Shown here: positions 8,418 through 14,543 of the stretch, in pieces
Layout: every line of letters starts with the position of its first letter
Numbering within the stretch: position 1 is the stretch's first letter
Assembly: GCA_003153875.1 (NCBI GenBank)
Contig: PMBY01000194.1
Coordinates: 16,843 to 35,417 of the forward strand
From: Myxococcales bacterium
GTDB taxonomy: Bacteria; Myxococcota; Polyangia; Fen-1088
Length of the DNA stretch: 18,575 bases
Direction of reading: 5' to 3'
Position numbers and translations under genes: made by a program
The notes under the pieces: model-generated
Told to the model about the DNA's origin: nothing
Seen by the model: only the letters and a program-made list of their open reading frames with translations
The model's database searches: none

Positions 8418-10535
8418 TCACTCGTTTTCGGGGAACAACCGCCAGATGCGGAAGGGCTTGTCCCTGCCGGAGTAGAGGCGGGTAAAGGGAGGCTGCGTGA
8501 GCGACCCATCCTTGGCGTAGGTCAGGGCGTAGCGCACCCCGAGACGTCTGAGCAGAGGGTTGGTGGGCGAGGCACGCAGGTTGAACGAGCCATCGTTGGC
8601 AGTCTTGAACTCAATGCGGGCGTCGTCGAGAGGGAGTTGATAGTAGGCGATTTCCGCGTATCGGTTGTAAATGGGCTCGAACGCGCCCGGGGGATCGAGC
8701 GCGCGCCACAGCGCGAGTTGCGGATGGAAAAGGACGCCGGTCAACGCGCGGGCTCCCATGGTGGCTAGCAGCGTGCCAATCATTGGTTCGGGGGGGCCGC
8801 CACTCGCGAGCCACAGACTGTGCAATCCCTGGGCGCGCTCCTCCTCCACCACCTGGTGCACGGCCTTGTAAAGCGGCGAGGCTTCGACATGGGGAAACCC
8901 GATTGACAGGGGGTTGAAGTTGCCTGCCGTCACCAACAGCTCGACGGCCAGAATGCCGGCGAAGATGCGGCGCCTGCCCAAGAGTAGCAGCAGGACTTGT
9001 AGCGCGAGGAGGGCCGTCACCAGCTGCATGGTCACGGGAAACCACCCGCCTCCCAGCGGGACCGTCTTGGGAAACACATTTCTGATGTGTTGCAGAGACA
9101 CCCCGATCCAGAGAAAGAAGCCCGCCGTCGCCAGAACCACGGCAGATGCGGCTAGCCATTCGCGCCGGGTGAGTGGCTGGGGCTGGGGATCGGGCTTCAA
9201 CAGGTAGAGGCTCAACACGATGGAAACCAGCCCAATGGCGAGCTGCGAGCGAAAGCCTTGGGTGTGGGACCACAGCGTGACGTCAGCCAGCCAGTGGGGA
9301 AAGTGGAAGCGACAGTAGAGAACCTGAACGATCCCCAATCCCAGAAGCGCCCAGCCCGCGGGATCCAAGCGTCGCCGAGCCCGCGTGAACAAGAGCACGG
9401 CGAACAACACGGCAGGAAGAAAAAGGATGAAGCCCGACGATTCGCTGGCGTTGAATACGGCGCTTCCGATGGGCGCGATGCGAGTGGTCTGGAAGTTGTA
9501 CACAGCGCCAAAAAGCTGGGCCAGGGTGTAGTCGCCCCCATTCAGGCGACGCCGGCCCGGATAGGCGCTGGTGGCCAGAGCCTGCAAATCAGGCCAAACA
9601 GCCAGCAGATAGCAGCCGACCAGACCCAGCGCCACGCTGGCCGCGAGAGCACTGCTCAGTCCGAGTTGACGGCGCGAAAGCCCCTGCCAAGTCCGGTCGC
9701 GGATGATCACCCCGACCAGCATGGCGCCGAAGGCGTAGGCGAGAGGAACCATCCACGGCGGATAGAGTTGCATGACGAAGCCGGCGCCTGCGTATCCGGT
9801 GACCAGCGCGGCCAACACGCCCTTGGACAGAGAGCGCGCGGCCAGCAGACGATGAAGACCGACCATGGTCAGGGCGGCGAAGCCCACCGTATAAGCGGGA
9901 AAGTTGCTCCAGCAGATGGGGTAGGCCGAGGCACAGAACCAGAACGCCCCCAAGAGCGGAAGAAATCGCTGGTTGGGAAAGACGATCTCAAGAGCGAGAT
10001 ACAGCGTGGTGAAACAGAAGAAGGGAGAGAACCACCACAGCCAGGCCAGCCCCGCCTGTGAACCAAACAGGAGGTAGCCCCATGTCACAGGCCTCACCAA
10101 GCTGGCGGGATGCAGAACCGGCACCCAGGAGATGAGCAGCATGTTCTGTCCGTCGCCGATGTTGGTGTTGCGTACTGGGAAACGAGGCTTGTGCGTGAAC
10201 TGTGCCAGTGACCACAAGCTGGAAATCGCCCATTCGTCGCTGCGGATGGCTTGCGACTTGGCCATGAGAAAACCTTGCAGCCAGGGCGCTCTGCCCTGCA
10301 GGGCCTTCAGGATCGGCTGGGCCAGGTAGTGATCTTCCGCCTCTTGCGGAGCCCACAGCTTGGCGGAGAGCGCGATCGACGATCCGTGGATATGCATCGC
10401 CACCAGAGCAGAAAAGAGCAACCAGACCGCGCTGAGCAACCGGACTCGAAATGACAGATGCGACAGCCAAGCCAGCACTCTGGCGGTGCGCTTGGGTGGA
10501 GCGACTGGATCGGGGTTGCTAGCGCAGGGCGACAT
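8418..10535 (-). CDS. Polytopic membrane protein with RSDEW motif (possible GT-C-like)
   Basis: A 705-residue protein if it starts at the ATG at 10533-10535. The frame stays open to a GTG at 10688, but that start would overlap the divergent lipoprotein gene and add a non-conserved-looking tail, so I prefer the ATG; its Shine-Dalgarno is poor. The protein has a short cytoplasmic N-terminus, a first membrane segment around residues 31-48, and then a large presumably extracytoplasmic loop with R-S-D-E-W at about 98-102 and FPVRNTNIGDGQNML after it. About ten further hydrophobic segments follow. The last 170 or so residues are a soluble domain ending in FPENE. A first-loop acidic motif, many membrane helices and a C-terminal soluble domain recall GT-C glycosyltransferases and YfhO-like proteins that handle lipid-linked sugars. 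I recognise the RSDEW feature from uncharacterised membrane protein families, so the enzymatic role is only a suggestion. It converges on the TPR gene and diverges from the lipoprotein gene. Confidence 0.85.
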   Translation of the reverse strand: MSPCASNPDPVAPPKRTARVLAWLSHLSFRVRLLSAVWLLFSALVAMHIHGSSIALSAKLWAPQEAEDHYLAQPILKALQGRAPWLQGFLMAKSQAIRSDEWAISSLWSLAQFTHKPRFPVRNTNIGDGQNMLLISWVPVLHPASLVRPVTWGYLLFGSQAGLAWLWWFSPFFCFTTLYLALEIVFPNQRFLPLLGAFWFCASAYPICWSNFPAYTVGFAALTMVGLHRLLAARSLSKGVLAALVTGYAGAGFVMQLYPPWMVPLAYAFGAMLVGVIIRDRTWQGLSRRQLGLSSALAASVALGLVGCYLLAVWPDLQALATSAYPGRRRLNGGDYTLAQLFGAVYNFQTTRIAPIGSAVFNASESSGFILFLPAVLFAVLLFTRARRRLDPAGWALLGLGIVQVLYCRFHFPHWLADVTLWSHTQGFRSQLAIGLVSIVLSLYLLKPDPQPQPLTRREWLAASAVVLATAGFFLWIGVSLQHIRNVFPKTVPLGGGWFPVTMQLVTALLALQVLLLLLGRRRIFAGILAVELLVTAGNFNPLSIGFPHVEASPLYKAVHQVVEEERAQGLHSLWLASGGPPEPMIGTLLATMGARALTGVLFHPQLALWRALDPPGAFEPIYNRYAEIAYYQLPLDDARIEFKTANDGSFNLRASPTNPLLRRLGVRYALTYAKDGSLTQPPFTRLYSGRDKPFRIWRLFPENE

Positions 10536-10581
10536 GGGAAGAGGAACGCATTTTGCCACGAGTTGGACGAAGGAGACGCAT

Positions 10582-10610
10582 TTGACAGCAGGCCTCGTAG
10601 TGCGTAAGAC
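10582..10610 (+). promoter_or_regulatory. Candidate sigma-70-type promoter for the lipoprotein gene
   Basis: A perfect TTGACA at 10582-10587 is followed after 17 bp by TAAGAC at 10605-10610, a weak -10 match (three of six). Transcription would begin near 10617, leaving a leader of about 60 nt before the ATG at 10676. The -35 box stands out in this GC-rich gap, but the -10 is poor, so an alternative -10 or sigma factor is possible. I found no comparable promoter for the divergent membrane protein. Confidence 0.4.
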
Positions 10611-10657
10611 TGCGTCGAATCTTGTCGGAGCGCGCTGGGAGCCGCTCCTCTGAAAAA

Positions 10658-10668
10658 GAAAGGTAGGG
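10658..10668 (+). promoter_or_regulatory. Ribosome binding site of the lipoprotein gene
   Basis: The purine-rich stretch GAAAGGTAGGG lies 7 nt upstream of the ATG at 10676. It contains two partial anti-Shine-Dalgarno matches (AAGG and AGGG) and is the clearest ribosome binding site in the window, which fixes this start with good confidence. Confidence 0.65.
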
Positions 10669-10675
10669 ATACGCA

Positions 10676-10978
10676 ATGACTCGAACACTAAAGGCCGTCA
10701 TGTCTCTCGTCCTTGGCGGAACGCTCTTCATCGCCACCGCGTGCGAGGACCAGAAGTGCAAGGAAGACCTGCAGGCCGCTCAGACGGCTGCTGAGACAGC
10801 GCAGAAGAACCTCACCGGAAAGCAGAACGAGCTGAACGCAGCCAATGCCAGGCTCGCCGCGGCCCAGGCCGAATCGGCGAAGTTGAAGAAGGATCTGGAC
10901 GAGGCCAAGGCAGGCGCGGCCAAGCCGGCCGAAGCTGTGGCTCCTGCTCCGGCGGCCAAGAAGGGCAAGAAGAAGTAA
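10676..10978 (+). CDS. Small coiled-coil lipoprotein with Lys-rich C-terminus
   Basis: A 100-residue protein. Residues 1-22 form a lipoprotein signal (basic MTRTLK, then a hydrophobic core) ending in F-I-A-T-A before Cys23. The -3 position is Ala rather than the usual Leu, which is tolerated but not ideal. The mature part, C-E-D-Q-K-C then about 50 residues rich in Ala, Gln, Glu, Lys and Leu, has heptad-like spacing and should form one long helix or coiled coil. A Pro/Ala linker leads to the tail AAKKGKKK. The general shape (short lipoprotein, Ala-rich helix, C-terminal Lys) resembles Braun's lipoprotein Lpp, but sequence similarity is not evident, so an Lpp-like envelope-tethering role is only a hypothesis. 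It is a single-gene unit with its own promoter candidate and a terminator-like hairpin behind it. Glu at +2 after the Cys favours neither membrane clearly. Confidence 0.85.
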   Translation: MTRTLKAVMSLVLGGTLFIATACEDQKCKEDLQAAQTAAETAQKNLTGKQNELNAANARLAAAQAESAKLKKDLDEAKAGAAKPAEAVAPAPAAKKGKKK

Positions 10979-11056
10979 CCCGGCAGCAAGCCACCGGGCT
11001 GGGCTCATCGGCGCCTCGTCAAGCGTCAGCAGCCCCGCGAACGCCCAAGAAGACAA

Positions 11057-11092
11057 GCCCTCGACGGGGATGACCCTCGGGGGCATTTTCTT
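11057..11092. terminator. Likely bidirectional rho-independent terminator
   Basis: GCCCTCG at 11057-11063 pairs with CGGGGGC at 11078-11084 (one G-U pair) around a 14-nt loop. On the plus strand it is followed by ATTTTCTT, as expected for a terminator of the lipoprotein gene. An outer pairing, AGACAAG at 11051-11057 with CTTGTCT at 11090-11096, gives the minus strand a T-rich run just past the stem, so the same hairpin can end pckG transcripts arriving from the right. It lies 79 nt after the lipoprotein stop and 47 nt past the pckG stop. Confidence 0.55.
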
Positions 11093-11130
11093 GTCTGGGG
11101 TTTGCGCCGCGCGATTTCTTCGCTGGCGGG

Positions 11131-12909
11131 CTATTTGGCCAGAAGCCGCGCCCGCAGCAACTCGTGCTGACGCCACATCTCGTCCGGCATGCGGGTGCCG
11201 AAACCGTCGAAGAACTGCCCCACCGCATCCACTTCGGCCAACCAGTCCTTGCGGGTGATGGCGAAGAGTTTGTCCATCGATCCGTTAGGCATTTCCAGGC
11301 CTGTCATGTCGATGTCCTTCGGATCGGGCACGTAGCCGATGGGCGTCTTCACCGCCGGGACCTCGCCGCGGCAGCGGGCGAGGATCCACTCCACGATGCG
11401 CAGATTTTCGCCAAAACCCGGCCAGAGGAACTTGCCGCTCTCGTCGGTGCGGAACCAGTTCACATGGAAGATCTTGGGCTGGAACTTGATCCGCGAGCCC
11501 ATGTCCAGCCAGTGCCCGAAGTAGTCCGCCATGTTGTAGCCGCAGAAGGGGAGCATGGCCATGGGGTCACGCCGGACCTCGCCCAGGGCGCCGAACTGGG
11601 CCGCGGTTCGTTCGCTGGCCATGCTGGCGCCCAGGTACACGCCGTGGTTCCAGTCGAGCGCCTGGTAGACCAGAGGCGCCAGTGTGGCGCGGCGTCCGCC
11701 AAAGATGATGGCGTCGATGGCCACGCCGTGGTGCTGGTTGTAGCGGAACGAGTGGGTCGGGCAGTTGGTGAAGGGCGCGGTGAAGCGGCTGTTGGGGTGG
11801 CTGGCCAGGATTGCGTTCCCGTCCTTGTCTTTGAGGCCCGACTTCCACGGTCGGCCTTGCCAGTCCAGGGCTTCGCTCGGGGGCGGATCGTCGTGACCCT
11901 CCCACCACACGGTGCGGTCAGGCTTGAGCGCCACGTTGGTGTAGATCGTGTCGCGGTTGATGGTGGCCATCGCGACCGAGTTGCTGCGCGAGTTGGTACC
12001 GGGCACCACCCCGAAGAATCCCATCTCGGGGTTGACTGCCCAGAGGCGACCGTCGGTGTCCACCTTCATCCAGGCGATGTCGTCGCCCACCGTCCAGATG
12101 CGGTAGCCCTTCTGTTTCAGTCCCTCAGGCGGCAACAGCATGGCCAGATTGGTCTTGCCGCACGCGCTGGGGAACGCGGCCGCCACGTACTGGATATGGC
12201 CGTTGGGCTCCTCAATGCCGAGGATGAGCATGTGCTCGGCCAGCCATTTCTCACGCTGGGCCAGCACACTGGCAATGCGCAGAGCCAGGCACTTCTTGCC
12301 GAGCAGGACGTTGCCGCCGTAGCCGCTGCCCACAGACCAGATCGCGTTGTCCTCGGGGAAGTGCAGAATCAGACGACGGTTGACGTCGAGATCGGCCTTG
12401 CTGTGCAGGCACCTGGTGAACTCGCCCTGGGGGCCAAGCGCATCCATCACCTCGCTGCCCATGCGGGTCATGATGCGCATGTTGAGCACCACGTAGATGC
12501 TGTCAGTCAGCTCGACGCCGATTTTGGAGAAAGGCGAGCCAATCGGGCCCATGGCGAACGGCACCACGTACATGGTGCGGCCCTTCATGGCGCCGGTGAA
12601 GATGTCACGCGCCTTGCGGTACGCCTCGCGTGGGCTCATCCAGTTGTTGGTGGGTCCAGCGTCACCCTGGAAACTGGTGCAGATGTACGTGAGGTGTTCG
12701 GTGCGGGCCACGTCGTTGGCCGCTGTCCGGTGAAAGTGGCACCCGGGCAGCTTCTCCTGGTTCAGTTGGATCAGCTCGCCGGTCTTGACGGCCTGGGCGG
12801 TGAGACGTTGTCGTTCTTCGTCACTGCCATCGCACCAGTGGATGCTATCCGGCTGGCACATGGCGGCCATCGAGTCAACCCATTCCTGAACGTGCGCATA
12901 CTTGATCAT
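11131..12909 (-). CDS. pckG: Phosphoenolpyruvate carboxykinase (GTP)
   Basis: Converts oxaloacetate and GTP to phosphoenolpyruvate, GDP and CO2, the entry step of gluconeogenesis in the cytoplasm. The 592-residue length is normal for the GTP-dependent class. Clear class signatures: MCQPDSIHWCDGS at 17-29, DAGPTNNWM at 83-91, RTMYVVPF at 111-118, GSGYGGNVLLGKKC at 194-207 (metal-binding Lys), AEHM near 224-227 (metal-binding His), the P-loop FPSACGKTN at 246-254 with the reactive-loop Cys250, GDDIAWM at 275-281, NPEMGFFGVVPGT at 293-305, and RRDPMAMLPF and FLWPGFGEN towards the C-terminus. The catalytic set looks complete. The start is the ATG at 12909, preceded by AATTAAGATCCC, a weak ribosome binding site; the N-terminus fits the family. 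It lies 59 bp downstream of the MazG-like gene and may be co-transcribed with it. The ATP-dependent class (pckA) is excluded by these motifs. Confidence 0.97.
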   Translation of the reverse strand: MIKYAHVQEWVDSMAAMCQPDSIHWCDGSDEERQRLTAQAVKTGELIQLNQEKLPGCHFHRTAANDVARTEHLTYICTSFQGDAGPTNNWMSPREAYRKARDIFTGAMKGRTMYVVPFAMGPIGSPFSKIGVELTDSIYVVLNMRIMTRMGSEVMDALGPQGEFTRCLHSKADLDVNRRLILHFPEDNAIWSVGSGYGGNVLLGKKCLALRIASVLAQREKWLAEHMLILGIEEPNGHIQYVAAAFPSACGKTNLAMLLPPEGLKQKGYRIWTVGDDIAWMKVDTDGRLWAVNPEMGFFGVVPGTNSRSNSVAMATINRDTIYTNVALKPDRTVWWEGHDDPPPSEALDWQGRPWKSGLKDKDGNAILASHPNSRFTAPFTNCPTHSFRYNQHHGVAIDAIIFGGRRATLAPLVYQALDWNHGVYLGASMASERTAAQFGALGEVRRDPMAMLPFCGYNMADYFGHWLDMGSRIKFQPKIFHVNWFRTDESGKFLWPGFGENLRIVEWILARCRGEVPAVKTPIGYVPDPKDIDMTGLEMPNGSMDKLFAITRKDWLAEVDAVGQFFDGFGTRMPDEMWRQHELLRARLLAK

Positions 12910-12968
12910 GGGATCTTAATTTGTGGCACGAACCGGTCGCCGGGGTCAACTGCGCGATGGGATTCGTT

Positions 12969-13322
12969 CTATTTCAGCACGGGTCGATCCGATTTCCCCC
13001 GCACGACGTCGGCCGGGTACCGGGTCCGATTGACTTCCAGCTTGGCCCGCATGGCTGCGACGGGATCCGCGCCGATGCGCTCGCACAGCAGCAGCAAGGC
13101 AATGCCCACGTCGCCAATCTCGGACAGGACGCGAGCCCGCCGGTCTCGGTCTCGCGACGCCGCGTCGGCCTGGTCGTTCGACACCCATCGGTATTCGGCG
13201 AGCAGCTCGCCCGCCTCAGAAGCGAGCAGCATGGCCAGGTTCTTGGGATCGTGAAATTGCTGCCAGTCCCGCTCGGCCACGAAGTGGCGGAGTTGGGCCA
13301 GGAGATCTTGTAGCTGGTCCAT
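12969..13322 (-). CDS. MazG-like nucleotide pyrophosphohydrolase (RS21-C6/dCTPase type)
   Basis: A 117-residue all-alpha NTP pyrophosphatase of the compact MazG-like type, expected to cleave (d)NTPs to NMP and pyrophosphate and so clean the nucleotide pool. Visible signatures are R-D-W-Q-Q-F-H-D-P-K-N-L-A-M at 18-31, the first metal-binding pair in SEAGE (Glu36, Glu39) and the second in EIGD (Glu68, Asp71), followed by the hydrophobic helix VGIALLLLCERIG. These match the E-x2-E ... E-x2-D scheme of the dCTPase/RS21-C6 branch; substrate choice cannot be read from sequence. The start ATG at 13322 has a good AAGAGGA ribosome binding site 7 nt upstream. It lies between the HEAT gene (33 bp upstream) and pckG (59 bp downstream) on the same strand, so an operon is plausible. 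It is not a toxin-antitoxin mazG: no mazE or mazF is nearby. Confidence 0.88.
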   Translation of the reverse strand: MDQLQDLLAQLRHFVAERDWQQFHDPKNLAMLLASEAGELLAEYRWVSNDQADAASRDRDRRARVLSEIGDVGIALLLLCERIGADPVAAMRAKLEVNRTRYPADVVRGKSDRPVLK

Positions 13323-13329
13323 CGGTGTT

Positions 13330-13336
13330 TCCTCTT
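13330..13336 (-). promoter_or_regulatory. Ribosome binding site of the MazG-like gene
   Basis: On the minus strand AAGAGGA ends 7 nt before the ATG at 13322. It supports this start and lies in the 33-bp gap after the HEAT gene stop, as expected for a downstream gene in a transcript. Confidence 0.6.
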
Positions 13337-13355
13337 AGCCGCGCGAACCCACGGC

Positions 13356-14543
13356 CTAGTGCGGATTTTTGCAATGTTCGGCGGCCATGGTGGCGGCGAC
13401 AGAAACCGATTCGTCTTTGCTTTGCGCGGCCGTGCGCAGGGCTGCGACACCAGTGCCGGGATCACACAGCCTGCCCAGTGCTTGCACCGCCGCTTTCTGC
13501 AGCGAAGGACGAGAATCCGTGAGCAAGGCCGCGGCGGCGGTCACGGAATCCTTTCCCCCGACGGTGGCGAGCGCCATCACGGTCTCAGTGATGGTGCCTT
13601 CCAAGGACAGATCGGATTGCGATTCTTTCTGCAGGCGCTTGAGAGTCGCGGCCATGGGTGCGGTGGTGCGCGGGTCCTTCATGTCGGCCAGCAGGCGCGC
13701 GGCCAGCGAGCGCATGTCGGCGCTTTCAGGCAGGCGCCCCAGCACGCGCACCAGCAAGGCGGACGCGCGTCGATCCCGGCAATGGGCCAGTCCCACCAGT
13801 GCGGCCATGCGTATGTCTTCCACATCCTTTTCGTAGGCGCGCAGCAGAAGATTGTTTCCGTCGGGCACGCACAGATCGCCGAGCGCCGTCACTTGGGCCC
13901 GTCGCACGCTCGGCCATGGCTCTTGCTTGGCAGCCTCGATGATCTGCGGCGCCATCTCTTGGTCGTGACGTTGACCCAGCGACAACACCGCCGCCTCGCG
14001 CGCCCGCGGATCGCTGTCCAGCAGGGCGCCCCGCAGGGCTTTGCCCGCTTCCGGGTCGGCAATCCCGGCCAGTTCGCGGGTGGCGAAGAAGCGGAGCACG
14101 CCGTCCGTGGCGCGGTCCCGGAAGGCCGCCAGCTCGGTGATGGCGGCGGGGTTACGAATCATGCCGAGCCCTTGGATGGCGCGGGCTTGCTCCTCGAAGC
14201 TCGTGCTCTGCAGTGTGGCGCGCAGAATTTCGACAGCAGCGGGAACCTGGTCCGGCTCGCGCGTGGCTGCGGCCGCGAGCACGACCAGCAGATCGGCACG
14301 CTGCCCCTGCGCCGAACCCGGAACTCTTGCCAGGGCATCCAGCGCGGCCCGGGCCAAGGGCGGTTTGGCCCCCGCGGCTGTCTCGCGCAGCCCGGTGCGC
14401 AGGGAGGACGAACCCTTGCCCAGGGCGGCCAGCAGGGCCTGCCGGGCTTCGGGTTGGGCGAGCAACGCCAGGGCGCGCGCCGCGCGCAGCCGATCCGGCT
14501 CGCCACGTTTTTCGTCGGCCAGCAGGCCCGCGATTGCCGGCAC
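13356..14543 (-). CDS. HEAT-repeat half of a frame-broken secreted protein
   Basis: The frame read from a GTG at 14543 gives 395 residues made almost wholly of HEAT-like helical pairs, with motifs such as R-L-R-A-A-R-A-L-A-L-L, D-P-R-A-R-E-A-A-V-L-S-L-G and S-L-Q-K-A-A-V-Q-A-L-G-R-L-C-D-P spaced about 30-35 residues apart. Coding sense clearly continues upstream of this GTG: the same frame reads F-I-A-A-T-P-D-E-E-K-I-V-I-A-L-L-A-R-L-P-E-P back to about 14609, where it joins the other frame. So the GTG is probably not a real start and has no ribosome binding site. I read this as the C-terminal part of the protein starting at 15882, which would total about 841 residues if joined. HEAT arrays bind proteins; no catalytic residue is visible. 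It ends in HCKNPH, 33 bp before the MazG-like gene. Confidence 0.85.
   Translation of the reverse strand: MPAIAGLLADEKRGEPDRLRAARALALLAQPEARQALLAALGKGSSSLRTGLRETAAGAKPPLARAALDALARVPGSAQGQRADLLVVLAAAATREPDQVPAAVEILRATLQSTSFEEQARAIQGLGMIRNPAAITELAAFRDRATDGVLRFFATRELAGIADPEAGKALRGALLDSDPRAREAAVLSLGQRHDQEMAPQIIEAAKQEPWPSVRRAQVTALGDLCVPDGNNLLLRAYEKDVEDIRMAALVGLAHCRDRRASALLVRVLGRLPESADMRSLAARLLADMKDPRTTAPMAATLKRLQKESQSDLSLEGTITETVMALATVGGKDSVTAAAALLTDSRPSLQKAAVQALGRLCDPGTGVAALRTAAQSKDESVSVAATMAAEHCKNPH

Noticed and set aside
8222..8485. Short frames across the inverted repeat giving TTESTE-like peptides
   Set aside because: These are translations of the CACAGAG repeat arms, a well-known source of spurious gene calls.
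10536..10688. N-terminal extension of the membrane protein to the GTG at 10688
   Set aside because: It would overlap the start of the divergent lipoprotein gene and its ribosome binding site, and the added residues show no signal or membrane character.
10979..10998. CCCGG/CCGGG mini-hairpin directly after the lipoprotein stop
   Set aside because: Only a 5-bp stem with a long loop and no T-run; the hairpin at 11057-11084 is a much better terminator.
11164..13254. Long open frame on the plus strand (about 696 codons) opposite pckG and the MazG-like gene
   Set aside because: It mirrors the codon pattern of the real genes, is rich in His/Arg/Val/Gly with no domain, and pckG on the other strand is unmistakable. 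A GC-rich shadow frame.
12969..13322. MazG-like gene as part of a toxin-antitoxin or phage-defence locus
   Set aside because: No mazE/mazF, toxin, nuclease or mobile gene is close; neighbours are metabolic and structural. A housekeeping pyrophosphohydrolase is simpler.
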